64,000 bases of DNA from Bolinopsis microptera (taxonomy: Eukaryota; Ctenophora; Tentaculata; Lobata; Bolinopsidae): contig NC_087078.1 of the NCBI RefSeq assembly GCF_026151205.1, positions 11,170,175-11,234,174 on the forward strand, in the 5' to 3' direction. Below the pieces are notes generated by a model, which saw only the letters and a program-made list of their open reading frames with translations, did no database searches and was not told where the DNA came from. Within the stretch, counting starts at the first letter, position 1. Every line of letters starts with the position of its first letter. A program made the translations under genes and the position numbers. This document shows positions 43,615 to 56,460 of the stretch, piece after piece.

Positions 43615-43970
43615 TAGTAGTGGCCGATTAGTAGCCACTTTGTGGCTACTAGCCGATTAGCAGCCGGTTAGTAACCGTCTAGTGACCACTTTTCAAGTGC
43701 CGGCTAGTAGCCTGCTAGAAGCCGGTTTGGGACCTCGAGAAAGTAGGTCTGCTTTAGAGACAAGCTAATAGCCGGCTAGTGACCGCCTAGTAGCCACTTT
43801 TTGGTCACTAGCCGGCTAGTAGCCGGTTAGTAATCGGCTAGTGACCACTTATTAAGTGCCGGTTAGTAGCTGGTTTCATGTAAAATATCTTTTAAGTGCC
43901 CGTACAGTGGCCATATAGACTATAGAGGCCGTATAGAGGCCGTATTAATAGTGGCCGCATAGTATAGGGG
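43615..43970. repeat. Degenerate repeats of CCGGCTAGTAG
   Basis: Dozens of variants of GCCGGCTAGTAGCC, GTGACCACTT and AGTGCCGG in both orientations, then GTATAGAGGCC variants to 43970. The motif is partly palindromic (CTAGCCGGCTAG). Confidence 0.75.
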
Positions 43971-44019
43971 CCAAACCTAATCGCCCATTTTCCCCATATG
44001 GGAGCATATCAATCATGAA

Positions 44020-45600
44020 ATGTTATGAAATTCAATGGTAATATGTATTATATGGTATCTTGCAATTAGTTATTGCTAGAATAATTTGCCATTAATTGTA
44101 GCATAGTAAATTGCTGGATCAAACTATTGATAACGATTCAAATGTGGTCTCTCGGATATAATTAGTTACGAATAGCACTGATTGTAGCGTAGCATATAAT
44201 AATTATTATTATAAAACAGGATCTTACCGTCAATAATGATTCATAAAAATACTTTAATGCGGTAAACTGTACCCTTGAAAAAAATTTTCTCAACATCTGT
44301 TGCATGCAGCTATATCTTTGATTTCGTTTAATTCATGCAAGTTATCTATGTGCTAATTTCTACTACTTAAATCACTTCTTAAAACAGATAAAAAGTTCAT
44401 TTTAGGTCTCCCCAATCTTCTAATAAATAAATTATCTGATTCAATAGCAAAAGAGGGGGTATTCTACATATTATATTGCTCAATGAAATAAATAATTAAG
44501 ATTTAAATATGGTATAGAAGTCGTTCGTTTTTGGTGGAGTATTATCAGTTCCATCAACAACAACAACAACAACTATTCCAATTACTGACATGCAGATCCC
44601 GGCCGGGATTTGGCGATTTTGTCCCGGTCCCGGTCGGGATTTTGTTTTTAGCCGGGATTTTAGCCGGGATTTTTCCAAAATAAAGTCTGTTTTTTAGCGT
44701 ATATTTGAGCCCAAAGTTCACGAACCTGTGAACATTTTCCGAAAAGTTTTACTACAACAGTGCTCTACAGTGCTTCTTAATAGTTAGATCATTTCACTTT
44801 CTCGTCGCCAAAAGTTTATTGAAAATTCAACTTTCAAGTCTTATGTGAAATGTTTATGTTACATGATCAAAATTCTATGAATTTTGATCGATGGTAGTTG
44901 TCAAATTTCAAGTCAAACAAAAGTTACTAATGTTCAAAATTAATCATATGTTCAACTGTTCACTTCATGAGTAACAAATTACAAAATGTTAGAAGAAAGC
45001 TGAAGTCCGAACAAACTTAGAAATACTCTAGAGTCAGGGGCCTCGCCCTCATCAGCTTCTTCATCTGATGAAATATATCAAATAATAATTTGTGACACGC
45101 TAGGTCGATCCACCAATGAGAGCGCTCGCGCTCTCTATCTCAGAGATAAAGAGAGAGATAGAGAAAGATAGAGAGATAGAGATTAGAGAGAGATAGAGTA
45201 GTTACTACTACTTACTGTCAATTTTAACTTGACATACCTCAGTTTGTTCTGGAAGATTTTATTTAACATATAACATTGTTTCATTTTAACTGAGATTGAG
45301 AAATATTGGAAAAATCCCGGTCCCGGTCCCGGCCGGGACTGAATTTCGATCCCGGTCGACCACTCCTGACATGGTACTCTCCCGTCTAGACGAAATTAAT
45401 GGACCCACGGCCCCCCTAGAGATAAGAGAATGGTCCAGTCCAGGAGGAGTACAGTGCTTGCGATAATGTGAACCCTACTTGATTCTGTGTCAAGCTGTCG
45501 AGGGGTTCACATCATCCTAAGCAAGTTATTAGGCAGTCATATGATCTGGTAACCATCATATCATAAGTTTTTCACGAACACCTGTTCGTGCTATCTGGAT
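44020..45600 (+). mobile_element. Second Merlin-like copy, interrupted
   Basis: 44020-44193 and 45366-45600 match consecutive interior parts of the element at 41348-42864: ATGTTATGAAATT.AATGGTA, CGATTCAAATGTGGTC.CTCG, then CTGACATGGTACTC, GACGAAATTAATGGACCCAC, and the right end to TGTTCGTG.TATCT. Between them lie about 390 bp of unknown sequence and a hAT-like element. Outer ends are decayed. Confidence 0.75.
44593..45365. mobile_element. hAT-like element nested in the second Merlin-like copy
   Basis: The 8-bp repeat CTGACATG flanks it (44585-44592 and 45366-45373). The same octamer is present once at the corresponding site of the intact copy (42537-42544), so it is a true target duplication. 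The ends are rich in CCCGGTCCCGG / CCGGGATT (left CAGATCCCGGCCGGG, right CCCGGTCGACCACTC). 773 bp without a transposase frame. Confidence 0.8.
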
Positions 45601-45934
45601 TCGGCTCAAATTATCTTTGCGCACAACACTTCTGTGGTGAACGTACGTTGCAAATTAGATAGAGTTTCAGAAATGTTAACAGGATATACTTTTTATTCAA
45701 AAAGTGCAATTTAAGTGGTCTTTTATAGTCAGACAATGCTAGTTCTGAAGCACATTTGCAAATTTTGGCCCATCTAACAATGGGTTTACGCCAAATGGCT
45801 GTCGCGCGCTACTGCACAAGCGCGAAAGTGTCTGCAGAACAGATCAGGACTTTCGACAAATCTGTTCCAAATAAAAAGTTCGAAAATCGAGTGTTTTAGT
45901 GAATAACTTAGAATATATTTTTGATTTTCACAAG

Positions 45935-46270
45935 ATCTGAATGACAGATTTTCTTCAAACTTTCCAGATAGTTAGATGGCTATATGGCAGATAATGTGTG
46001 AGAGTTTGGGAGAATTTCTATGTGCCAAAATGGAGATATGACTTCAAACACAAGAAAATATTTCCAAATTGGCGGTTTCTAGCGGAACACAGGTATATAT
46101 TTAGAGATCTGAATGATAGATTTTCTCTAAACTTTCCAGACAGTTGTATGACTATCAGACGAATAATCTGTGCGATTTTGGGCGAGTTTCTATGTGCCAA
46201 ACTTGAGATATGACTTCAAACACAAGAAAATATTTCAAAATGGCGGTTTCTAGCGGAACGCAGGCATATA
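45935..46270. repeat. Tandem duplication, about 170-180 bp unit
   Basis: Two units share GATCTGAATGA.AGATTTTCT, TTTCTATGTGCCAAA and TATGACTTCAAACACAAGAA, CGGTTTCTAGCGGAAC. Diverged by a few percent. Confidence 0.8.
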
Positions 46271-46515
46271 TTTCGAGATATATGCTGGAGAATAATGCAC
46301 CTCTAAGTCAGCATAAAAAGCACATGAAGAAGTTGAGTTACAATCAGTTATTCTCAGATTTACATCGACACGCCGAGCTAATCAGCTTGTCTTTATACTA
46401 TGGAGTTCAACTCTGTGGAAAATTTGAACAAACTTGAAAAAGAGTTATCGCTGCCGATGTCTTAATGCTTTTCATACAAAATTGATGTCTCGGACCAAAG
46501 TACTAACAATAAAGT

Positions 46516-47607
46516 ATGGAACTTTGTAACTCTCGAAAACTCAAACCGTTAACAAAGCTGAATCATTCGAGATTGATGGGTATAACGAAAGACCCCTTGG
46601 CTACTGCTGTTGAAAATCTTTCTAAATTGATGACAGGCAATATTGAACTGTGTAAACTGCGGCCAGTACGAGACAGACTGGTATCAGCGCAGCCTAATTA
46701 TCAGAAGGATCAGTTCAAACAGCAACAGAAAGAGCTCGACTCTGTCCAGCAAACTGTACAAACTGAGATAAAAAACTTGGGTGTGACATCGTCAAGGAGA
46801 ACTGTGAAAGGGCTGTGAAACAACTACCGGTGCTCCGTCGATTAAGACAGTATAAAGACAGCTGTTAAAAACGTCCGCAGAAAGAATTTCATTGTATACG
46901 GTGTACCAGACAATATTCCTTCCGAAGAGCTAATAAAATGACAAGCAATTATACGATGACGTGACGTGTTAAAAGTATTGATTGTACAATCGCAACATTG
47001 ACTCATTATGATAGGAGGCTAGGCGGGACCGGCTTTTCTTAATAAGTATAACATTTCCATATAGACAAGTCCGTGAAAAAAGCAAAGTCTGTTATAGGCT
47101 GGATCAAACGAAGCTTGATCTGCCGTAACAAATTTGTTATGCTGAATGTTTACCGAACTCTAGTTCGACCTCACATCGAATACGCTGTGCAAGTGTGGAA
47201 TCTACCAGCAGAGCACGGAAACTGGAGAACTATTAAAGTATTAAGACTATTAAGAATATGTTCAAGAGAGAACTTACACGAATAATCGACGGGATTGGTA
47301 TTCTACCATACGATGAGAGACTGAGAATCCTCCAGTTAACAACACAACTGGAGTGCCGTATGAGGAGTGATCTTATTGAAACCTTTAAAATAACGACGGG
47401 CAAAGTGGACTATGGACAAGATCTTTTCAGGATATCACGTAGCGGTACCAAGATTCTAATTAAGATAAAAGAGGAAATCAGGTCCTCAGTAACCGTGTTA
47501 ACAATTACTGGAACAAAGTACCAAGTTCGGTTAAAGAAGCCAGTTCAGTAGACGCATTCAAAGCTCGACTGATAGCGAGTGGAGCATCGTCAAAGGCTCA
47601 CTTCTAG
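46516..47607 (+). mobile_element. CR1/L2-like LINE relic: ORF1 remnant joined to RT 3' end
   Basis: 46516-46818 encodes a 100-residue, Gln-rich helical piece, followed out of frame by NVRRKNFIVYGVPDNIPSEE (46868-46941), a typical LINE ORF1 motif (RR.N.I.FGVPE). After a large deletion, 47060-47607 encodes the RT C-terminus: VYRTLVRPHIEYAVQVWNLP, PYDERLRILQLTTQLECRM, SDLIETFKITTGKVD, and (frame shifted) NYWNKVPSSVKEASSVDAFK to a TAG at 47605. The palm domain is absent. Confidence 0.8.
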
Positions 47608-48689
47608 GATCTTAACGAAACCTTGATGTCAAAAATAATTACATGTGAGCATGATTCATATGCATATTTCATGTCTAATAAGCCATTGATTGCTAAATAC
47701 CGAGGAATCAATGTTTTTTGGTTGTTAAATTCAGAACTACATGTTCTAAAAATAATTAATCATAACACTAAAAATAATTAATCATAACATTTTCCGGATA
47801 GGAAAATTTTTCTTTTTGAAAATATTGTGTGAACTGCAATAGCGTAGAGTGCAGTTCATGGGTTTCAAGTTTTGTCTAAATGGCTATGTATAATGTGGCC
47901 ATAGCCCATAATCCTATCATTATAATTATTATTAGTATTTCAGCCCAATACAAGGTTACATTTAATTCAGAAATTTTGTTATTAAGCATTACACAATATG
48001 TCGGTGGATGTCGGTGACTACGATAATCTTATCTATAACGAAGGCTTAAACAGAAATGCCCCAAGTTCCAGTTCACTGCAACAACCATGGGAGGGCTAAA
48101 TTACCACATTGGTAAAAGTCACTTATTGCGGGATAAACTAAAGGGAGACAAGAAGTTAGTAAAAGTGATATTCTCACTACTGAGAAGTTATTAAAATAAA
48201 ACGTACCGTGCTCTCTGTCTACCATAGTACTGTGTAGTGTGTGTACTACCTCCGTTGAACTTTTGCTTTATTAACTGGCACCAACTCACTGACAGAAGAA
48301 ATGATATTAACTGCGATATAGTGAGTTTATTGTTTATTGACCAATAAAATTACTGACCAATAAAATAAATCTAATAAGTTCAGCGTATTAATTGTGCATC
48401 AATTAAACCAACAACATACTATTCTATTTGTCGAGGTTATAATATTATATTGAACATCAGTCAATTTGAATAAACACAGCTCTACTTACAACAGGTTGTT
48501 TGGACAATTGCAATTATAGCGACAACAATAAGCCGCCGATCAGGGAAACAGGCCCTCCTCACGAACTCTCTGCTGTGCTGGCGCAACAAGCGATACTGGT
48601 GGGGTGGTCAGAAGATGTGATGGCCCGTCAAGTCTTGGCGAAACTCAGCAGAGGTCACATATAGGATAGAAAACAATGTTACCCAAGAA
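47608..48689. other. Gene-free stretch with two uncertain short frames
   Basis: An ATG frame of 33 codons at 47998-48099 (MSVDVGDYDNLIYNEGLNRN) and an open piece at 48530-48664 (PPHELSAVLAQQAILVGWSE) have plausible composition but no family or splice partners. The rest is AT-rich. Confidence 0.35.
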
Positions 48690-49285
48690 CTTCTTGGTCC
48701 AACCTATTGAACTTATATAGAAGAGTAGAAATAGGTAAGTTCACGGTTATCACGCAATCTGCGGTTTCCCGTTTCCGAGAAATGTCTTGAAGCTTGCCAA
48801 AGTCTTTTGATATTGTCACTATTGTCAATTTAGGGGAGAAAATTCCAAGTCTTCCAGCTTTCACTGCAAATGATTAGTCGTAGGCATGGAGCGTGAAGAA
48901 GCTGATTTTTTTGGTGAGAGAAGATAGTATTACTTTAACTCTCAGTCTGGCATTCTCTCTGAACTGTACATCGATCATCTATAGGTAATTTGGACATATC
49001 CCTGGAGAACTTTCCACAGATGTATGATGGAGTCTAGCCTTCTCAGCATCTTAGCAGCCAGCAGGGATATAAGTTTCAGTTCCTTCGGTCTATTCCAATA
49101 GTCGGTGTTTTTGAGCCCTAGAATCTGTCTACAATTAACTGGCGTTGTATGCTCTCGACTGACTGGATATTATAGATCTTTTTTGGATTCCAGAGCAGCA
49201 GTACTCCACTCGCTGGATCGTAATACCATGGATTTGTAGAGCTGGAGCATTATAGGTTTTGTCCTGTCTTTGAATAGTCCAAGAA
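48690..49285 (-). mobile_element. CR1-like LINE, 3' fragment, same subfamily as 34007-34565
   Basis: The minus strand repeats the 34007-34565 sequence: ATGCTCCAGCTCTACAAATC near 49250, GTGGAGTACTGCTG, and AAAGCTGGAAGACTTGGAAT near 48850, with many frame breaks. Ends in no polyA. Confidence 0.8.
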
Positions 49286-49883
49286 CCCAAGGTGTATAGT
49301 GTGTGATGCCAGTCATAAATGGCAGCTCCTAGAAAAGTTACACTGGTTAATACTCAGGTTTGTGAGAGAACAAGATAAAATTAGATGACCAATTTCTGTC
49401 AGTGTAAATATTGTCAAACATGAGCGGGCTTTACAATCATTTGAGGGGAAAGAGCCCTGAAGATCAGCTATCTAAAAGTAACTTGGCTCTAAAGTCTAAA
49501 TTATATTGCCGCGATATAAAAAGTCGCTGTATCATAGAAAATCTTGCTTTTTCAGAACTACTAGAAAGTTTGGGACTATAATTTGGAGCAAAGTAAAGTC
49601 TAAATGTACAATTGTAGCTGCTGTAGTGATGTGTTGCATCAAATCAAATATCAAAGATCAAAATGTACACACAACGAGAGCGTGTATATAACGACGGTAT
49701 ACATGCCATGATTATGAAACGATCTGTTTGATCATAACACGTGTGCGCGCGCAATTCTGGAATAATCCATTAAGAGATGAACTGTAGATCAGTGTAACTT
49801 TACACTGTAATGTGTATTATATAGCGTGTACATCAATAATCAATGTATGCTATTTCTGACGACCTATGGTCCTTTGTTTAATA

Positions 49884-49975
49884 AGGGGTCATCCACATGT
49901 TTAGTAATCACTCGCTCAGGAGAAGGGGGTGGTGGGGGGGGGGGGGGGAGATGTTGGGGGGGGGGAGATGTTGGA
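49884..49975. mobile_element. Partial Harbinger-type MITE with G tract
   Basis: TAAGGGGTCATCCACATGTTTAGTAATCA resembles the left end of the MITE at 58372, then a G-rich tract as in that copy. The right end is missing. Confidence 0.5.
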
Positions 49976-51291
49976 GGGGTTTAAACGCAATTAATATGTA
50001 AACATGTATACTGTATAGCAGGGTACCAGATAAAGAGATAAAGCTAAACTAGTAGACAGGGCATAGCTAATACTGTGGTACTGTTGGTAAGGGACAAGGT
50101 TACAAGATATTTGAAAGACAAGCTGGAGCCCCAGAGACGAAATCTCCTGGAGTCCTGTCGGAAAATCACACTCTGTACATCTGAACCAGCTTGTCTGAAT
50201 CTATCTGTGTCCACCTCCTTTCTCAGTCGCAAGTGAAAGGGGGCCGGCTTTCAAGGTGACGAAAAAAGTTGACTGAGCATCCTGCCGGAAAACTTAGAAA
50301 TCAACTTGATGATCAACTACGACTGAAGAGCCAGAATTAACTACGAAATATTATATCAGTTCAAGTTCCCTCCTGATTGTTTATTGTTTATATTACATTA
50401 CCCCGACCAATATGAACAAAGACGACTCGTACGACGAGAGTATGGTTACGGAGTCAAATGAAGAGCCAGTTAGATTTATACTGACGGATCAGGTGATGAG
50501 GACATTGCGTAGAGTAGCATACTAGCATGTGTTAATTTACAGATTCTGACACAACAACTTTTGTGTCCTTTTAAAGCTGTACTGATTACAAGCCGTCTCA
50601 CCATAATTAAAAACTGCAGCTAAAACCTGGTATCCGCTACTTTATAGGTATTACAATACCTATTTTATAATTACAATAGTATGTACAAGCACAAACACAG
50701 CATAAGCTTACCCAACAAACCAGCTTAACCAACTCTGACACTATAACAACCCCATGGTATCCTTTATTGATTACAAGCACAAGCACATCTCACCTAACAA
50801 ACTGGCACTTATAACTTTGACAGTGTTTCATTGATTAATTAATAACGAATTAATTGGGGACGAATAATTGGAAGATTTTTGACCGACATCGGGATGAAGC
50901 CGGGATCCCGGTCGAACCTTAACCGCAATCATAACAGTAGCCTCAGACCGGACCGAAACAGTTTTTGTCCCTTATAATTCTTTAGGGAAGCATTTTTACT
51001 ACGTCATCGACCGGGTGATTTGAAATCAGCGTCCAAAAATACACCGGTTCAGGTTACTTTCATACCCTGATTAGGACCTTTTTATTTCACACAATATTTT
51101 ATTGAGACGAGCGATTTAGAAGGAGCGGATTATTTGAATTGTTTTGATATGGTGTGATGAAAACCCCGTTAATTTATTAAAATGGTTTTAAAATCGATGG
51201 TCATTCTTGTTTCTCAATTCTATGCGAAAGATTAAAAACTTGATAATCTAGTTGAGAACTTTATATTGGCTGTAACTAATACTATAAGTGC
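49976..51291. other. Gene-free stretch with one weak exon candidate
   Basis: An ATG at 50412 opens 27 codons (MNKDDSYDESMVTESNEEPV...) to GATCAG|GTGATG, which could be a first exon; no partner was found. A 62-codon minus frame at 50044-50232 is unassigned. Confidence 0.3.
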
Positions 51292-51770
51292 CTCAACTTT
51301 GACCCGGGGATATACTTTAATATACTTTAATATACTTTAATATACTTTAATATACCTATATTATCTCCATTAAAATTTTTAACCATATTAAAGTATATTA
51401 AAATGTAGGTTTTTTTCCAATTTTGACCCGGGATATACTTTAATATACTTTAACATGTTTAATATACCTATATTATAAAAATATATGTGAAAAATGTTGT
51501 TTTATTTCATGTATATAGATTAGATTTACCTTTCATGTAAAGTTAGTCTTGTTCAAAGATATTGATACTTGACCAATTTATGAGCCAAAATATATGAAGT
51601 ATGAGTTCAGGGGACTAGCAACTGGCTTATCTTCTAATCTACTTATTGTAGGTATATTAAAGTATATTAAAATGTAGGATTTTTTCCGATTTTGACCCGG
51701 GATATACTTTAATATACTTTAATATGGTTGGTTGCCCCCCCCCCCCCCCCCCCCCCCCCATATATTATGA
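51292..51770. repeat. AT-rich repeat array around ATATACTTTAATATAC, with C tract
   Basis: GACCCGGGATATACTTTAAT occurs three times (51301, 51425, 51695), each beside ATATACTTTA runs. The inverse, TATTAAAGTATATTAAAATG, stands before the second and third copies, so the array can fold. A run of 23 or more C at 51737-51759 closes it. Confidence 0.85.
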
Positions 51771-52915
51771 ATTTTAAAACCTATACCTGTTGTGAACTCG
51801 GAGATCATAATAACAGTATTCACTATTCATGGGGTTCCGGGTTGCTTGACCAAAGAGACTAAATTAGTTCCCCACAAAACTCTATTTCGAAATTATAGAC
51901 AATGACACTTTTAACATTTTTTAAAACTGAGTGGAGTTGGGTTAAAAACATATAAGAGATACGATGATTTAACTTGTAGAAGCTTTCAATAAACATGTGT
52001 TAATCGTCGTCAGCTGACATTTTTTAAGTCCAATTGCAAATGACAAAAGTGTAGCAAAGTCTGCTGATTACTGACAATTTAACAGAAACCTTTAAACCTA
52101 GAGGGGATATTAAAAACATATAAGTGATACGCAAGGATTTAATTAGCAGGAGCTTTCAAAATATTTATGTAAATCGTCTTCAGCTGACCTTCAGATGACC
52201 TTCAAACACCTTTAAAGTTGTCTCCCTTTGAATCATCCGCCGAATGATCTGATCAGCTGCCGAATAAAAGCAACGAAAAAAGAAACATCCGCCGAATGAT
52301 CTGATCAGCTGCCGAATAAAAGCAACGAACAAAGAAACATCCGCCGAATAATCTGATCAGCTGCCGAATGATGGCAACGAACAAAGAAACAGGAAACAGT
52401 TGTAAAATGAAATGACTGAACTATACTATAAGTGCCTCAATATATTATGAATAAAACCCATACCTGTTGTGAACTCGGAGATGATAATAACAGTATTCAC
52501 TATTCATGGGGTTCCGGGTTGCTTGACCAAAGAGACTAAATTAGTTCCCTACAAAACTCTATTTCGAAATTATAGACAATGACAACCTTTAAAATATTTT
52601 AAGTTTAATTGCAAATGACAAAAGTGTAGCAAAGTCTGCTGATTACTGACAATTTAACAGAAACCTTTAAACCTAGAGGGGATATTAAAAACATATAAGT
52701 GATACGCAAGGATTTAATTAGCAGGAGCTTTCAAAATATTTGTGTAAATCGTCTTCAGCTGACCTTCAGCTGACCTTCAAACACCTTTAAAGTTGTCTCC
52801 CTTTGAATCATCCGCCGAATGATCTGATCAGCTGCCGAATAAAAGCAACGAACAAAGAAACATCCGCCGAATGATCTGATCAGCTGCCGAATGATGGCAA
52901 CGAACAAAGAAACAG
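51762..52915. repeat. Large direct duplication (about 680 bp offset) with nested 50-bp tandem repeats
   Basis: The stretch beginning ATATTATGAAT, with CTGTTGTGAACTCGGAGAT and GGGGTTCCGGGTTGCTTGAC, is at 51762 and again at 52440. Both copies continue to tandem units ATCCGCCGAATGATCTGATC + AGCTGCCGAAT: three units in the first copy (52239-52390), two in the second (52810-52915). Copies are very similar, so the event is recent. Confidence 0.9.
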
Positions 52916-54288
52916 GAAACAGTTGTAAAATGAAACGATTGATCAAAGAGATAAAATTAATTCCCTCCAAAAACTCTTATCCAACGAGAAAATATTGCAC
53001 TGATTATATATGTGCAAATGCAATGCACGAGTCTAACAGTTGCAGTAACTATATAGACATGACTAACACGTCGCGCGCGGCATCAGAAATATGGGAGGAA
53101 ATCTGGCACCACGATTTGTGGTGCCAGTTTGTGGCCATCTATAGAGCCCTCTTTTGCCGCCTACGGCGGTCGCGCGCTACTGCAAGCGAGAGGGCTCTGG
53201 TTAGAGCAATGTCCATAGTGATAGATACGTGAAGCGACGCGTATCCATAGATACGTGTAGTGACGCGCGGCGTAAGAATTTATTTTGACCATATAAATGT
53301 TCATAACTTTTTATGAGAACCTGTGCTGAGTTTTTTGAGAAGGGCGACATTCGATTGAGCATTTTTGCTATCCAATGGTATAAAATGTAGCACCAGCGCA
53401 ATTATCGCTCAATAATCTTATTTCTACGCGCAGCTCTCAGCGGGTGAGAGGTGTTCTAGAAAATTCGTTGGAATGTCGCCTTAATGTCGCCCCGGTTTAT
53501 TCTCAGAATTGCAAAATTAGATTTTTACTAACATCAAATTATTTTACTATTGTTCAAGCCAGCAAACGAAATCCAAAATTATTTATTGATTTTGAATAAA
53601 ACGGCCGAAAAGAAGTAGTTGATACTTTGGAAATTGGGTGGATAAAACTGCATATAATACTAATAGCCATTTAGTTTTATAATAATTATTATTCATCCTT
53701 CTTAATCTTATGTCAACAATGGTGCTTCCCTTGTCGCTATAAGTATAATATTCTCCGAAATATTGCTGGTGTGGCTTTCAGTGCTCCTTCATGAATTGAA
53801 CTGATATTAGGTTAATTTACTTTGCAGTTTACCGAAAAAGAATTTTCGGCCTTGGATTTTGGATTAAACGGGTTAAACGATTCAAAAGCAATTTACAATG
53901 GTAATGTCTGACCCAATATAAATAAATTTACCCAAAGGTCACAATAGTAACTTTGATATACAAGAGAATGAAAATAAAATTGAAACCACTATATAACTCT
54001 ATGATAAACAAAGAAATAATCCCCGCAAATCTTCAGAATGAGAATGAGATTTAAATATTCTTTTTAAAATTAAATGAACTCTTCTAAAAGTGTTCCGAGT
54101 CTTACATTAGGCAATATTTTTATTGTTAGGAATTTGTATAGAGGATGCATTATAAAGCCTCTAAATAGTTAACGGGTGATACTCGTATTATAATATATGT
54201 TCCATATATTACCGTCGACGAGTCCAACTCGGCGCACGTCCTGGTAGGTTGTAAACATACAACTATAAAATAGGAAATCTTTCTTTGT
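52916..54288. other. Gene-free stretch
   Basis: A perfect 10-bp hairpin (CTGGCACCAC, loop GATTT) lies at 53103-53127. Around 53170-53275 is a GC-richer part with GATACGTGAAGCGACGCG / GATACGTGTAGTGACGCG repeated. No exon recognised. Confidence 0.55.
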
Positions 54289-56460
54289 TCACGAGCTTTG
54301 GCAAGTAACCTTCCTATGTCTCCGATGGTTGTATATAAGCTGTGCGAAAATCTGTCCAATATCAGAGAAGAGTAATGTTTTACTTTTACTTTGTGGGGAC
54401 AAACAGTGACGGAAATCTTCATAGAGAAGGCAAGGGCGCAATACATGAAGCTCATCTTCGATGATTGGATCAGGGAAAGGAAGCTCTAGAAAAAGGTCGA
54501 GTGACTCCTCATCTGTAGTAGAACAGTGTTTGCATACCCTATTCGAAAGTTTATGGCGATTCACATGCCGTGTCTTCCTGTTTCGATGTTGTATTGATGC
54601 GAGCTTGTTCTGAGTTGCGCAAGTCTCCTATAATATAGTCCTAGTCCTACTGCTGTGGCTGTAAGTTGGTCGACAGGTATGTTTCGCAACCGAAGCTTGC
54701 CTTGATGAGGTTGTAGATTGTAGAATCCCAATTTTCTGTTAAGTTTTCGCTCTTTGTTCCATTGTTGATCAAAAAGGGTTTTCGTAGCCTCGCTGATTTT
54801 CAGAGGGATTGAAAGATTGCTTCCTCCTGATAGTTGATTCACTGTGTTCCTGGTGGATTTCTGCCTGGAGAACCATAATAGTTTCAGATCCCTTTGTTCG
54901 GCATAAGTGTGCCTCGCTAAGGAAGAGCATCCCTCTTTGTCCAATCCCTCCAACCTCCCGACTCCCGAGGTAGCTATAGACTTGGGGCGAAAGCTCGATA
55001 GTAAGCGGATATCTTCCACTTCCAGTTTCACCCTAAACAGCTGTGTTCGAAGTCGATTTGTTGACATTGAATTTCATGAATGATAGATGAACTTTCTCCA
55101 GGGGTTCTTTTGCTGTGTCCTGTATAGCCGGATGACTCCCTGATGCAAAGATAAACATAAAGTTTGTCATGGGAAGCCATATCTGTCACCCATAGGAAAG
55201 AACAAGAACAATCAGGGTGTCGTAAAGCTTAAATATAGTTGTCTTCCGGAGGTACCGAAGGTCAAGCATACCATGAGAGAGAAGTAGCTCCGGAGTCCTT
55301 TTTATCTAAGTTTTATCTTAGCAAGTTCAAAGTTTTAATGATACCGTGAGTGTGAACGTAATTCCAAGATTTGTGTACTCACGAACTGATGGCAAGGTCA
55401 TTTCTCCGTAGGTTGAACACCATAATTGCTGTTTTTGATACTTTGATAGGTTAACCGATAATCCCCACTCTTGACAGTAGGTGTGTAAAACTTCTACCAT
55501 TCTTTGAAGAGTCTTTTGATCGAGAGCCAACAGAATTATAGGTTATCAGCCCAGAGGAGGTGGGTTACTCTAGTACTTTTCAGTAACGGTACTTCGACAT
55601 TTTCTATAAAATTAAGGTCGATTCTGAAAGGTGGTGTATGAAGCATTTGAAGAGCTACAGAGACATGGTCATGGGGTGTCCTTGTTCAGTCCCGCAAAGA
55701 ACATCGATATTTTCAGAGAGCTTGTTCAAGTGCTTGATTTTTGCTTTGGAGTTTGTGTACATGAACTACATGCAAACAAAGAATCTTCCTTTGATGCCTA
55801 GTTTCCACATATTTTTCTATGTAAGTTGACAATGTCTATATTGAATATATGATCTGCTGTTTGCGAGTTTTTGCAAAACCCTAGTTGATTGGGGGTGTCA
55901 GGGTTTGTCTCACTTTCAGCACGGAATTTCATTAGCCTCTGGAAACAGTTTTCCGCGTACTGCTAGCTACTGCGATTGCCATATACAGTATATAGTATAT
56001 GTAGCTAGTTTTTGGGATAGTAGATGTTGCCTTTTTTGTGCAAAGGCGTCACAACGGATGCTCCCCAGGGGGTAAACTCTGTGTGATAAACATTGGTTGA
56101 AGAAATGCAGTATAGCGCACTGCATATTTTTCCAGAGAGTTTAAGAAATTCGTTTGGGATTAAGTCTTCTGACACTGCCTTCCCTTTCTTGAGCGCTCGA
56201 GTACAAGCCAACAGTTCTTCGCAGCTGATGTCTTGGTCAAGGATTTTTGTGAGTGTTTGCTGGGTCAGGGTGGCATCTCTGGCCATTTCGTCTTGAACTT
56301 GAACCTGTTTTATTTTCTTAGGGCCGATGCAGATTGCAGATACAGCTCTTTGAAGAATTTGCTGAAGTTAAGCATATCAAAGACGTCCAGTTTGCTTCCA
56401 TTATATTATTAATCCATTTGTGATTGTCTTCATTTCTTGAAGCCTCTTGAAACGGGCCCA
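54289..56460 (-). mobile_element. Decayed LINE, same clade as 1645-3071
   Basis: Pieces on the minus strand in order: FKRLQEM (about 56440), ARDATLTQQTLTKILDQD and KKGKAVSEDLIPNEFLKLSG, VVTPLHKKG (56005-56286), a broken palm, LQRMVEVLHTYCQEWGLSVN and REYTNLGITFTLTVSLKL (55327-55530), RRLAQLRTSSHQYNIETGRH (54561-55067), and the knuckle CKHC...EDELHVLRPCLLYEDF (54289-54564). It has many frameshifts and is older than the copy at 5200-11221. The endonuclease is missing. Confidence 0.85.

Noticed and set aside
48530-48664. Open plus-strand piece (PPHELSAVLAQQAILVGWSE)
   Set aside because: No family, no convincing acceptor, and the opposite strand is open as well.
50412-50492. First exon starting MNKDDSYDESMVTE
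   Set aside because: Donor is plausible, but no following exon or domain was found; too weak for an entry of its own.
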